Part shown: positions 24,747 to 34,114 of the stretch, piece after piece | Position numbering within the stretch: the first letter of the stretch is position 1 | How the letters are laid out: each line of letters opens with the position of its first letter | NCBI GenBank assembly: GCA_963701205.1 | Contig: OY969575.1 | Span: 1,364,001-1,428,000 of the forward strand | Direction of reading: 5' to 3' | Length of the DNA stretch: 64,000 nt | Source: JALZKA01 sp963701205 | GTDB lineage: Bacteria > Actinomycetota > Thermoleophilia > Solirubrobacterales > 70-9 | Notes under the pieces: generated by a model | The model's database searches: none | The model's input: the letters and a program-made list of their open reading frames with translations, nothing else | What the model was told of the DNA's origin: nothing | Translations under genes and position numbers: made by a program

Positions 24747-26377
24747 GCCGCAGCGCGCACGGTTTCAGGCAGCGCCGCGAGCTCTGTGCCGGGGTCCTTT
24801 GGTGGGACTCCGGCCATTGCCCGCTCCGCCATTGCGGTGATCGTCAGCGAGGGGTTAACGCCCGGGTTGGCGGGCATCGCGGCGCCGTCGCAAATGAGTA
24901 GATCCTCGTAGCCAAAGACACGTTGGCGTGGGTCGATGACCCCCGTGTCCGGCCCGAAGCCGATCACGGCACCGCCGAGGATGTGGGCGGTTGTCGGCGT
25001 ATTGAACAGCGACTCGGTCAGGCCACCCTGGGCGAAGCCGTCGATCTGTTCGGCAAACCAAGCGGCCACCTTGTTCGCGACCGGGATGAAGGTCGGGTTG
25101 GGACGCTCGGGGTCCTGCTCGGTTTGCAGGCGGACGCCGTTCCCGAAGATCCGTTTCTTAGGAACGAGCCGGATCGCGTTGTCGAGCGATTGCATGACGA
25201 GCAGGATCACGGTCCGCCGCGACCAGCCGAACGGCACAAGGCTTCGCGCCAGTTTTATCGGGTGCCTCAGCGCCTGGCCGAGCCACAGGACCGGCCGCGT
25301 GAGCTTCGTCCCGTCGCCCGTCATCAGCGTGAACAGGGCGGAGACGGAGTCGCCGCCCTTGCCGTAGGTCACGACCTCGATGTGGGTGTTCGGATCGGGG
25401 TAGATGCTTGACGTGATCGCGACCGAGTTGGCGAAGTCGTAGCGGTCGTCCGGTGCCGTCACCGCCATGATCGATTCGCTGTTCGTTCGCACCAGCTCGC
25501 CAAGCTGGTCCGAGATCGCGGGCAGGGACCCGCGGTGCTTGCAATCGCGGAGCAGCCGGTTCGTTCCCAGCGCGCCTGCCGCCACCACAACCCCCCGCAC
25601 GCGCATCGTGCGGCGCTGCCTGCGGAGGATCGCCCCCGCGCGCTCCGTCGTCAGTTCGTAGCCTTCCCCCGGCTCACCGAGCGGGCGAATATCCACGACC
25701 TGGCGTTCGGAGTGGATCTTGACGCCCAGCTTCTCAGCGAACCACAGGTAGTTCTTCCGCAAGGTGTTCTTGGCGCCGTAGCGGCAACCGATCATGCACT
25801 GCCCGCAGCGCACGCAGCCGGTTCTCTCGGGACCCTCGCCGCCGAAGTACGGATCCTCAACGCGCTCGCCCGCAGGTCCGAAAAAGACGCCCACGCGGGT
25901 GTTCTTCCAGGTATCGGCCGATCCAGTTTCAGCCGCGAACCGACGCAGCAGTTCGTCGGCCGGGCCGACGCCCTCGTAGGTGGTGACGCCCAACATGCGC
26001 TCCGCGGTCTCGTAGTGCGGCGCCAGTTCGCGGTCCCAGTCCTCCGCCAGTCCGTCCCACTGCGGGTGCCCGAAGAACTCGGGCTTGGCTCGGTAGAGCG
26101 TGTTCGCGTAGCCGAGGCTGCCGCCGCCAACGCCGGATCCGGAGACGATCAGGACATCCTTGAACTTGGTCAGCCGAAAGATTCCGCGCAGGCCGATCTT
26201 CGGCATCCAGTAGTAGCGGCGCAATCGCCAGGTCGATTTCGCGAAATCGTCGTCTTCGTAGCGGCGCCCACACTCGACCACCCCGACGGAGTAGCCCTTC
26301 TCAGCCAGGCGCAGGGCGGAGACCGAGCCGCCGAAGCCTGAGCCGATCACGGCCCAGTCGTAGTCCCAATCGGTCAC
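24743..26377 (-). CDS. GMC-family FAD oxidoreductase (cholesterol-oxidase-like)
   Basis: 544 residues. The N-terminus has the FAD-binding GxGxxG motif (AVIGSGFGGSVSALRLAEKG) and SGSGVGGGSLGYAN. The C-terminal GMC domain shows HILGGAVIGFG and the closing GAAMPANPGVNPSLTITA. A cysteine cluster CVRCGQCMIGCRYGAKNT (Cx2Cx2Cx3C) sits in the middle, as in many uncharacterised cholesterol-oxidase-like proteins. No signal peptide is seen, so it is likely cytoplasmic. Sterol, alcohol or other hydroxylated lipid substrates are possible. Confidence 0.8.
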   Translation of the reverse strand: MTDWDYDWAVIGSGFGGSVSALRLAEKGYSVGVVECGRRYEDDDFAKSTWRLRRYYWMPKIGLRGIFRLTKFKDVLIVSGSGVGGGSLGYANTLYRAKPEFFGHPQWDGLAEDWDRELAPHYETAERMLGVTTYEGVGPADELLRRFAAETGSADTWKNTRVGVFFGPAGERVEDPYFGGEGPERTGCVRCGQCMIGCRYGAKNTLRKNYLWFAEKLGVKIHSERQVVDIRPLGEPGEGYELTTERAGAILRRQRRTMRVRGVVVAAGALGTNRLLRDCKHRGSLPAISDQLGELVRTNSESIMAVTAPDDRYDFANSVAITSSIYPDPNTHIEVVTYGKGGDSVSALFTLMTGDGTKLTRPVLWLGQALRHPIKLARSLVPFGWSRRTVILLVMQSLDNAIRLVPKKRIFGNGVRLQTEQDPERPNPTFIPVANKVAAWFAEQIDGFAQGGLTESLFNTPTTAHILGGAVIGFGPDTGVIDPRQRVFGYEDLLICDGAAMPANPGVNPSLTITAMAERAMAGVPPKDPGTELAALPETVRAAA

Positions 26378-26387
26378 CCCGCGAAGG

Positions 26388-26783
26388 TTACGGGTCGCGC
26401 GTCAGCGAGATCATGCTGGCGGCGCGGGCATAGAGAACGTAGAGGCGGAAGGTCGCGGCAAAGTCGTTCGAGCAGGCACGGTCAAAAACACCCTGCGCCT
26501 CGTCATTAGTCAGCGAGGAGGAGGAGATGTCCGCAGTGTCCTTGTTGACCTGGCTGCGAATGTCGATGATCGTTGCCAACTGCTCTTCGGGCGTGCCTTC
26601 GGTCCAGTCCTGGCACTGGGCAAGCTGCGCCACAGAGCCGGCTGTCACCTGGCCGACGCCGGTCTCGGCCGGCTCGATCCCGCCATCCGCTGATTCTCCG
26701 TCGCCGCAGCCCGCGATGAGCGCCAGGCTCACCACCGCTGCGGCCAGGAGTGCCCTATCGCGCAGCTTGCGCGAGCGCTTCAA
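26388..26783 (-). CDS. Putative small lipoprotein
   Basis: A signal peptide (LKRSRKLRDRALLAAAVVSL then ALIAGC) ends in a lipobox with Cys about residue 24. The rest is polar and acidic and has two cysteines (QCQDW and DRACS). I favour a TTG at 26783, giving 131 residues and a 29-base overlap with the end of the beta-helix gene. The frame is open further upstream but that part is antisense-like. No family recognised. Confidence 0.55.
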   Translation of the reverse strand: MKRSRKLRDRALLAAAVVSLALIAGCGDGESADGGIEPAETGVGQVTAGSVAQLAQCQDWTEGTPEEQLATIIDIRSQVNKDTADISSSSLTNDEAQGVFDRACSNDFAATFRLYVLYARAASMISLTRDP

Positions 26784-28851
26784 GCCGTTCAGCAAGCCTG
26801 CGGCCCTCTTCGCTGGCGATGAACTCGTCGCCAGCCGCTTGGATCTGGCGGTTCTGACGATTGGCGGCCCTGGTGTTTGGTTGAGCCGGCATGGTGAACC
26901 AGTAGCAAAGCGGGTGGTCTTCGCTGGTTTCGCCACGCGACCACATCGAACAGTCGAGCAACTGGGCCTCCTTGATTACGTCGCCGTTACCGACGCTGAG
27001 CGCCGGGTTGGTGCCGCCCGCGCAGTCCGGCAGCAGGTCCGGTGGCTGGCCGACGCCCGGCCCGGTGATGCTGCCGGTGGTGCCGTCGGGGCCGGTGTTG
27101 TCGAACCAGCAGTTGGCCGTGTTGGTGGCGAATTCGTCCCACCAGAAGTCAACGCCGTTGGGCAGTTCGCTGATCCCGCCCGTGTCAAGGCCCGTGCGGT
27201 TGCCAAAACGGCGCAACTGCGGGTGCGGCTTGAATCCGGGTGGGACCTGGCCCATGCGGTTGCCGAAATGGTTGTTGCCGCAGGACGTCGAGGTTACGTC
27301 CGGGTTCGCGCAATGCACATCCGCATCGACGTTGCCCTCGGGCGTGCCGGCGACCTCGTCGGGAACCGCGGCCAGAAGCGTTCCGTGACGCCAGTTGTCG
27401 AAGATCCAGTTCTTCGTGACGATTCCGTCGTTCATTCCTGGCCAGACCAGTCCGGTGCCGATCGGCATCGGGACGTAGGGGTCGATCGGCGGGTTCTCGG
27501 TGTAGAGGTTGAGGTTGTTCGAGTAGATCAGGTTGTGGTCGATCTTCATGCCGTCGGCAGGGAAGCCCGGGTGGCCGCTGGCCGACAGCGTGTCGCTGGA
27601 GATCCCGTTCGTGTTGCCGTAGATGTTGTTGCGGGTCATGCGAACCGAGTTGCCCATCGAGCCTGAGTAGGCGAGCGTCGAGCCATGCAGGTCACAATCC
27701 TTGACCACGGTGTTGAGGCGCTCCTTCGGATAGAAGCTCTCATCGCGGTACTCGCCGGTCTGTGGCGACGCGCCGGGATAGACGACGGCGTCGCCGGAGC
27801 CGAATCCCTCACAGTTCTTGATCACGTTGTGGTCGGTCGTGAAGCTCAGGTGCCCGTAATCGGCCGCCCAGTAGAACTTCACCCGGTCGAGCAGGATCCC
27901 GTCGGTTTCCTCGGTGTAAAAACCGTGTTCAAGGGCTCCGCGCAGCAGGAAGTTGCGGCCGACGAATCCGTCGGAGCGATCCGTGCGCATGACGACGTGC
28001 TTCGCGTAGCACGGGCTGACGCCGTCGACCGCCTTGCAGCTTTCGAACTTGACGCCAGGCTTGGCGCCGGGGTTGTTCGCGTTGCGGTAACCCTTTGCCG
28101 CGTCCATGATCACGTCCTCTGGCTTGATGCCGGAGCCCTCGATCTGGAGGTTGCAGCGCACGCAGCGGCCGAGTTCCTGTGAGGGAATCCCATGCCTGTT
28201 CGGGTCCGGCGCGGACAGCGGATCCCCCTTGACGGCGCGGCCTTGGATATAGATCAGGTTCTGGTCGTTGGGACAGGTCGCCTGGTAGGCGTAGCTCGGG
28301 GTATCGGCGCCCGACTGGTTCTCCTGGACGAGCGACGGGTTGCACTTCGGATCGTTGGTCGGCGCCCTGCGCGACTTCGGCTCCGTGTAGCGGCCCGGCA
28401 TCACGACGATGCGGTCGTTGTTGCCGGAGCGGTTGATCGCCTTCTGGATCGTGCGGAAGTTGCATTGCCGGTAGAAGCGACGATTCCAAGACGAAAGCTT
28501 CTTGGCCTGCGCCGAGGAAACCTTGATCTTCGGCTGGCTGGGACGCAGGCGGTAGCCACGGCGCTCCGCCTTGTCGATGGCCTTCAGCGCACGCTTCAAT
28601 GAGGCGGGCTCGCAGACCACCCGCACGTCGCCGGGCCCTCTGCCCGTGACTGCGGAGGCAAGCGAACGGGCCTTGGGGACCTTGCCGCCAGCGGCCGGGG
28701 AGATTGCGGTGTCGGGAGTGGGGTCGGGCCAGTAAGACGGACGCTCCAGGTGCCCGAACGCGACGGCGGGGAAAGCCACTGCGGCGACGACGGTAAGTAG
28801 CGCCAAGCGGCCACGGTGGCCCTGGCTGATCGAAGGTCCGCTACCAAACAC
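26755..28851 (-). CDS. Secreted parallel beta-helix protein
   Basis: 698 residues from a GTG with AGGAG nine bases upstream. A signal peptide (GRLALLTVVAAVAFPAVAFG) precedes a cysteine-containing body with right-handed beta-helix features: IYIQGRAVKGDP, HVVMRTDRSDGFVGRNFLLR, VIKNCEGFGSGDAVVYPG, VRMTRNNIYGNTNGISSD and IDHNLIYSNNLNLYTENP, the N/D-rich turns of pectate-lyase-like folds. Substrate (polysaccharide binding or cleavage) cannot be told. It is divergent from the mce operon across a 324-base region. Confidence 0.75.
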   Translation of the reverse strand: MFGSGPSISQGHRGRLALLTVVAAVAFPAVAFGHLERPSYWPDPTPDTAISPAAGGKVPKARSLASAVTGRGPGDVRVVCEPASLKRALKAIDKAERRGYRLRPSQPKIKVSSAQAKKLSSWNRRFYRQCNFRTIQKAINRSGNNDRIVVMPGRYTEPKSRRAPTNDPKCNPSLVQENQSGADTPSYAYQATCPNDQNLIYIQGRAVKGDPLSAPDPNRHGIPSQELGRCVRCNLQIEGSGIKPEDVIMDAAKGYRNANNPGAKPGVKFESCKAVDGVSPCYAKHVVMRTDRSDGFVGRNFLLRGALEHGFYTEETDGILLDRVKFYWAADYGHLSFTTDHNVIKNCEGFGSGDAVVYPGASPQTGEYRDESFYPKERLNTVVKDCDLHGSTLAYSGSMGNSVRMTRNNIYGNTNGISSDTLSASGHPGFPADGMKIDHNLIYSNNLNLYTENPPIDPYVPMPIGTGLVWPGMNDGIVTKNWIFDNWRHGTLLAAVPDEVAGTPEGNVDADVHCANPDVTSTSCGNNHFGNRMGQVPPGFKPHPQLRRFGNRTGLDTGGISELPNGVDFWWDEFATNTANCWFDNTGPDGTTGSITGPGVGQPPDLLPDCAGGTNPALSVGNGDVIKEAQLLDCSMWSRGETSEDHPLCYWFTMPAQPNTRAANRQNRQIQAAGDEFIASEEGRRLAERLEALAQAAR

Positions 28852-29175
28852 GTGGCTGACTCCTTGAGTGAATCTAAGTCCGCCCCGTTGGAGCGGTCCG
28901 CCGCCGGGTGGCAGCGACGCGGGCAACCCTAACAAGGGGGGATGGCGTTGGCGCCGGTTGTCCAACCCGTGTTTTTGAGTCCGAATGGAGCGCTGCGGTG
29001 GCTCGGCGCCCCACGCTTAACGCGAACTCAAAGAAGGTTTGCCCTACATCGCATAGAAATGCGGGATTCAGCGTCCGGTTGTGCTTTGACACCCCCTGAG
29101 TGGCGCTGGTAAGTTCGACAGCGGTGTTCCGGGGGGCCGGGACTCACCTTCAGGGATGAATCGAGACAACGCAAA
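28852..29175. other. Divergent promoter region between beta-helix gene and mce operon
   Basis: No gene is seen in these 324 bases. Both neighbours are transcribed away from it. On the + side there is a good housekeeping-type promoter at 29086-29115. A 7-codon open frame (MNRDNAN) starts at 29156 and overlaps the mce start. Confidence 0.6.
29086..29115 (+). promoter_or_regulatory. Housekeeping-type promoter of the mce operon
   Basis: TTGACA (29086-29091), 18 bases, TAAGTT (29110-29115). The -35 is perfect and the -10 fits TANNNT. Transcription would begin around 29122, about 50 bases before the first mce gene. Confidence 0.6.
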
Positions 29176-30636
29176 TTGAGAGGTTCAACGGCGTCTGGCC
29201 GTATCGCTGCGCTGGTCGCGATCGCCATCGGCGTGATCGCTCTGTTCATGCTGTTTACCGGCTCCAGCGGCAAGTACACGATCACCGCCCAGTTCCAGAA
29301 CGCCAGCCAGCTCGTCACCGGTAACCAGGTGATGGTCGGCGGCGTACCGTCCGGATCCGTTGACGAGATCAAGCTCGGCGACGACGGCGAGGCGCTCGTG
29401 ACGCTCTCCGTCAACGAAGAGTTCGCGCCGTTGCCGCGCGGCACCACCGCGACTGTGCGCTGGGGCTCGCTCTCCTCGGTGGCTGGCCGCCAGATCGAGC
29501 TGACCTTGCCACCGCCGTCCGACAGCGCCGAGGTGATTGAGGATGGCGGCACGCTGTCCACCGCCGAGACGATTTCGGCAATCGACCTGGACCAGATCTT
29601 CAACACCCTCGACACCGACACCGTCGAGGACTTCAAGCGCGTGATCACGGGCTTCAAGGACTCCTACGCGGGCGTCACCAAGCAGGCGAACCGCGGCCTC
29701 AAGTACGCGAACCCCTTCCTCTCGACCAGCCGCCGCGTGTTCGGCGAGCTGACCCGCGACACCCGCGCCTTTGAGTCGTTGATCGTTGACAGCGCCAAGC
29801 TCTCCGGCCTGCTCGCCGAGCGCCGCGCCGACCTCTCTGGACTCGTCGGGAACGCCAGCGCTGCGCTGGGCGCGATCGGACGCGAGCGCACCGCCCTCGC
29901 GTCGGCGATCAACCAGCTCCCCGACTTCATGCGCCAGGCGAACACGACGTTCGTGAACCTGCGGGCGGCGCTTGACGACCTCGACCCGCTTGTCGCCGCC
30001 ACCGGGCCGGTGGCGGACCGCTTGCGCCCGTTCTTCGCCGAGTTCCGTCAGGCCGCGGCCGATTCGGTGCCAACGATCCGCGATCTTTCGAACATCGTGC
30101 GTCGCAAGGGCAAGGGCAACGACCTGATCGAGCTGACCCGCCTGCAGGTGCCGCTCGCCGACATCAGCGTCGGTACCGGGGCCCCCGATTGCGGCGCGGA
30201 TCCCGCCGCCGACTTCGATGCCGCCGCCGATGAGGACTTCAAACAGGGGGCCCTGGGTGAGTCCACCTGCGCGCTGACGAACTCGCTCCCGGCGCTCGCC
30301 CATCTACGCGCCTACACGCCTGAGCTGCTCGGTTGGTTCGACGGGTTCTCCACCTCGGGTGCGGTTGACGCCAGCGGCGGTCTCGGTCGCATCGCCTCGA
30401 CCTTCAACGCGTTCACCTTCTCGCCCAGCGGGCTAGTCGATCTTGCGGACCTGTTGGCAGGCAACAACATTGACCTCGGCGCAATCCTGGGCGGCGTCGA
30501 CAACCCGAGCTTCGACATCAACAACCACGCCCGCTGCCCCGGCACGAACGAGCGTGACCCAGGCGACGGTTCGACCCCGTTCACCGACGGCGGAACCGTG
30601 GCCTGCAACCCGGCTGAGGTGCCTCCGGGGCCATGA
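29176..30636 (+). CDS. MCE-family protein, first of six
   Basis: 486 residues. One N-terminal membrane helix (IAALVAIAIGVIALFMLF) is followed by an MCE domain at about residues 33-115 (KYTITAQFQNASQLVTGNQV ... GSVDEIKLGDDG ... GRQIELTLPP) and a long helical region. MCE proteins form hexameric rings or tubes that move lipids through the envelope. The only in-frame start is TTG at 29176, with no ribosome binding site. An ATG at 29156 is out of frame by one base; inserting one A near 29175 would give MNRDNAKLRGS, a normal-looking start. So the 5' end may contain an indel. Confidence 0.85.
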   Translation: MRGSTASGRIAALVAIAIGVIALFMLFTGSSGKYTITAQFQNASQLVTGNQVMVGGVPSGSVDEIKLGDDGEALVTLSVNEEFAPLPRGTTATVRWGSLSSVAGRQIELTLPPPSDSAEVIEDGGTLSTAETISAIDLDQIFNTLDTDTVEDFKRVITGFKDSYAGVTKQANRGLKYANPFLSTSRRVFGELTRDTRAFESLIVDSAKLSGLLAERRADLSGLVGNASAALGAIGRERTALASAINQLPDFMRQANTTFVNLRAALDDLDPLVAATGPVADRLRPFFAEFRQAAADSVPTIRDLSNIVRRKGKGNDLIELTRLQVPLADISVGTGAPDCGADPAADFDAAADEDFKQGALGESTCALTNSLPALAHLRAYTPELLGWFDGFSTSGAVDASGGLGRIASTFNAFTFSPSGLVDLADLLAGNNIDLGAILGGVDNPSFDINNHARCPGTNERDPGDGSTPFTDGGTVACNPAEVPPGP

Positions 30637-32408
30637 GGCGAATCGCGCTCATCCTCGCTTCACTCGCCGCTTCCGCGGCTCTCGTCGCCGCGTCCGCAGG
30701 CGCCGACGACACGCACAACTACAAGCTTGAGATCTACGACGCGTTCGGTCTGGTCGAGGGCGCCGAGGTCAAGGTCGCGGGCGTCGCCGCTGGGTCGATC
30801 ACCGGGTTTGACATCAACGAGGAAAAGCGCGCGCTTGTCGAGGTCGAGCTCACCGGACCGCTCGCCGTCCTTGGCGACAAGACGACGTGTGCATCAGAGC
30901 CGCAGTCGCTGATCGCCGAGTACTTCATCGATTGCCAGCCCGCGGGGGCGCCGCTGCCCGACGGCGCCACGGTGCCAAAGCTCGTCAGCCAGTCGGTCCA
31001 GGCCGACCTTGTGGCCAGCACGCTTCGGCTTCCCTACAGGCAGCGCCTGACCCTCTTGATCAACGAGTTCGGCACCGCCCTTGCGGGCAACCCAGAGCGC
31101 TTGAACGAGGCGATCCGCCTCGGCGCGCCCGCGCTTCAGGACATGCACAAGGCGCTGAAGCTGCTAGCCGATCAGGCGAAGGTCATCGCGCAGCTGAACG
31201 TCGATTCGGACCGCATCGTTGCCGACCTTGACAGCCGCTCGGACGACGTCGTTGCGTTCATCCGCAACGCCGGCGCCGCGGCGGCGGCTTCGGCGGAGCG
31301 CCGCGACGACCTTTCGACCGACTTCGATCTTCTTGACGACGTATTCCGCGAGCTGGGGCCGACGATGGCCGAGCTCGAAAACGTCGGTCGCGAGGCGACG
31401 CCGCTGATGGCAGACCTGCGCACCGCCGCGCCGGGCCTAAACACCCTGGCCCAGAACCTGCCTGCCTTCTCGCGCTCGTCCGAGAAGTCGCTGCTTGGCC
31501 TCGGACGCGCCTCCAAGGCCGGAGCCAAGGCGCTGGGTGCCAACGGCCGGGCAACGATCAAGGCGCTTGGCGAGGCCACTGTGAACGGCACCCAGGCCGC
31601 CAAGCAGATCCGCCTGTTCCTCGATGACATCGCTGATCCGCGTCGCGCAATCGCAATCGACGATCGGGTTGACGAAGAGACGGGCCGCGACAACCCGCTG
31701 GCCGGCCAGCGCGACACGCGTGGCTACACCGGCATGGAAGGGCTTCTCAACTACTTCTATTACTTCTCGTTGGCGCTCAACCAGTACGACAGCGCTGGGC
31801 ACTTCCTGCAGTTCAACCTCTACGACGTCTTCGCCGGCCCCTGCGGCACCTGGAACTCGGAACAGAGCTGGCCGCTCGACCCCGGCGCCGTCCAGAATCC
31901 GGCGACCGACGGCGACCTTGCCGCCGGCAGAACCCGCGATCCGCTCCGCGCGCACTCGTGTGTCGGCATGCTTGGGCCCAACCAGCCCGGGATCACCGTC
32001 GGGTCCGACGAATCCGATCTGGGCGTCGGTCGCTACCCAGGGGAAGTCTGCCCCGACGGGTCAGATGACCTTGAGATCTGCGATCCCGACCTCGGCGCCG
32101 AGTTCCCCGACAACGCACGGACGACCGCGAGCGCTCCCAAAACAAAGGCCGCTGACAGCGCCGGCAACGAACCGACCGCCGCTGACGAGGGGCTGTTGCC
32201 GGACGTGCCCCAGACTCCTGACGAAATCCGCGACGAGCTGGAATCGCTCCTTGACCTGCCCGCGAACTCGCTTGGCGCCCTCGGCGGCAAGGACGGAAAG
32301 AACGGCAAGGGCAAGCGCGGCAAGGGCAAAGGCAAGGGCAAGGCCGGGATTGGCGCTGGCGCCGACGCGGCCGCCCAGGATCTACTGGAGTTCCTCTTCA
32401 AGCCATGA
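30633..32408 (+). CDS. MCE-family protein, second of six
   Basis: 591 residues. The N-terminus is a cleavable-looking signal peptide (MRRIALILASLAASAALVAA then SAGA) rather than a plain anchor. The MCE domain is short (YKLEIYDAFGLVEGAEVKVA ... GSITGFDINEEKRALVEVEL) and contains two cysteines (TTCASE, IDCQ). A helical stretch follows. The C-terminal 90 residues are acidic then end in a Lys-Gly repeat tract (about residues 549-571). The start overlaps the previous stop as ATGA. Confidence 0.85.
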   Translation: MRRIALILASLAASAALVAASAGADDTHNYKLEIYDAFGLVEGAEVKVAGVAAGSITGFDINEEKRALVEVELTGPLAVLGDKTTCASEPQSLIAEYFIDCQPAGAPLPDGATVPKLVSQSVQADLVASTLRLPYRQRLTLLINEFGTALAGNPERLNEAIRLGAPALQDMHKALKLLADQAKVIAQLNVDSDRIVADLDSRSDDVVAFIRNAGAAAAASAERRDDLSTDFDLLDDVFRELGPTMAELENVGREATPLMADLRTAAPGLNTLAQNLPAFSRSSEKSLLGLGRASKAGAKALGANGRATIKALGEATVNGTQAAKQIRLFLDDIADPRRAIAIDDRVDEETGRDNPLAGQRDTRGYTGMEGLLNYFYYFSLALNQYDSAGHFLQFNLYDVFAGPCGTWNSEQSWPLDPGAVQNPATDGDLAAGRTRDPLRAHSCVGMLGPNQPGITVGSDESDLGVGRYPGEVCPDGSDDLEICDPDLGAEFPDNARTTASAPKTKAADSAGNEPTAADEGLLPDVPQTPDEIRDELESLLDLPANSLGALGGKDGKNGKGKRGKGKGKGKAGIGAGADAAAQDLLEFLFKP

Positions 32409-34114
32409 GAAGCCGCAGCCCGATAGCCGCCCTCGCCTCCTCGCCGACGATGGTCGGTGCGGTGACGACCCTGATCTTGATCGTGACCGTGTTCATGGCC
32501 TACAACGCGAACAACAGCCTTCCGTTCGTGCCGGTCTACAAGGTCTCCGTTGACGTGCCCAACGCTTCGCGGCTTGGCACCAACAACGAGATCCGCATCG
32601 GCGGGACGCGAGTCGGTGTGGTCGAATCGATCCAGCCGATCCAGCTCTCCGACCGGACCGCCACGGCGCAGGTAGAAGGTGCCCCGCCCGAGGCGGAGAT
32701 CGGCGCTCGCCTGAACCTGAAGGTGGACAAGAACGCATCCCCGATCCCGCAGGACTCGGTCTTCCGGGTGCGCTACCGCTCAAGCTTCGGGCTCAAGTAC
32801 TTGGAGATCGTCCGTGGCACGGGCCCCGAGGCACCCGAGGGCTTCATCTTCGACGGACTGAACGACACCGAGGCGGACCCCGGGTTCATCGGCTGCGACA
32901 TTCCGCTCGACCCCGAGACCTTCTCGGAGACCATTCCCGAACAGGCCAAGGACGGCTGCTTCCAGCCCCAGACCGAGTTCGATGCGATTGCGAACACATT
33001 TAACAACAAGACCCGCGAGAACAGCCGCAAGAACCTGATCGAGTTCGGCAACGCCTTCGCCGGCCGCGGCGGGTCGCTCAACGACACGATCGAGGGCCTG
33101 GCGCCGCTGATGCGCAACCTGGGCCCCGTCGCAAGGGTCCTGGCCGATCCGGACACCCAGTTGCGCCGGTTCTTCGCGGAGCTTGCCGACACCGCCCGCA
33201 TCGTTGCTCCCGTCTCCGCCCAGCAGGCCCAGCTCTTTGCCAACGGCGCCGTCGCCTTCGCCGCGTTCACCGCCGACACGGAAGCCCTCAAGGAAACGAT
33301 CTCGGAGGGCCCGCCGACGCTGCGCACCGCGATCGACACGCTGCCGCGTCAGCGCCCGTTCCTGGCCGAGTTCGCCGAGCTATCGCGGCGCCTGCGCCCG
33401 GGAATCAAGTCGCTGCAGCTGGCGCTGCCGTCGCTCAACAGCGCCGTCCGCGTCGGCACCCCGGTCCTGGCCCGAACGCAAAGCCTCAACAAGGACCTCC
33501 GGGCGACCCTGGTCGAGCTGCGGCGCCTCGTCGATCAGCCGACCACGAAGCTCTCGCTGCAGCGCCTGAAGACCACGTTCGCCGAGGCCCGTCCGTTGTT
33601 TGAGTTCGTCACCCCTGCGCAGACCGTGTGCAACTACTTCAACTACTGGTTCAGCTTCCTACCGTCCGGCTTTGACCAGACGCAGGTGGGCTACAGCTTC
33701 CGGCAGACCCTCTCAGCGCCTCCGCCCGGCCCGACGACCGTCAGCGTGGCCGGGGAACCAGTTACCGTGCCCGGCGAGGTCGAGACACCGATTGGTAGCT
33801 ATTCCGGCAACCCCGCCAACGGCAAGGCCGGCACCGCATCACCGACTCCGGGCATGTTCGAGCCCGAGACCTTGCCGATCCTGCACGTGCCGATCAACAC
33901 ACCGGCCGGCCAGAAGAACGCGGACTGCGAGCAGGGCCAGTTCGGCTACCTTTTGGGAGCGAGCCCGGATGTCCGCCTGCCAGGCCAGGGCATCGACAAT
34001 CCGGCGGTCTTGATCAACGACCTGCCAGGATCGCGCGGCCCAACCACCCTCTTCTTCAACGACGCTGGCGAGCGGACCTTTGAGGACACGCGCGTGGAGG
34101 CGCGCCAGCCATGA
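32405..34114 (+). CDS. MCE-family protein, third of six
   Basis: 569 residues. Membrane helix at about 18-37 (VGAVTTLILIVTVFMAYNAN), then the MCE domain VSVDVPNASRLGTNNEIRIG ... VRYRSSFGLKYLEIVRG, the form most like mycobacterial MceA/B-type domains. A helical domain follows, then a C-terminal region with the NYFNYWFSFLPSGFDQ segment and a proline-rich linker. Four-base overlaps at both ends show tight operon structure. Confidence 0.88.
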   Translation: MRSRSPIAALASSPTMVGAVTTLILIVTVFMAYNANNSLPFVPVYKVSVDVPNASRLGTNNEIRIGGTRVGVVESIQPIQLSDRTATAQVEGAPPEAEIGARLNLKVDKNASPIPQDSVFRVRYRSSFGLKYLEIVRGTGPEAPEGFIFDGLNDTEADPGFIGCDIPLDPETFSETIPEQAKDGCFQPQTEFDAIANTFNNKTRENSRKNLIEFGNAFAGRGGSLNDTIEGLAPLMRNLGPVARVLADPDTQLRRFFAELADTARIVAPVSAQQAQLFANGAVAFAAFTADTEALKETISEGPPTLRTAIDTLPRQRPFLAEFAELSRRLRPGIKSLQLALPSLNSAVRVGTPVLARTQSLNKDLRATLVELRRLVDQPTTKLSLQRLKTTFAEARPLFEFVTPAQTVCNYFNYWFSFLPSGFDQTQVGYSFRQTLSAPPPGPTTVSVAGEPVTVPGEVETPIGSYSGNPANGKAGTASPTPGMFEPETLPILHVPINTPAGQKNADCEQGQFGYLLGASPDVRLPGQGIDNPAVLINDLPGSRGPTTLFFNDAGERTFEDTRVEARQP

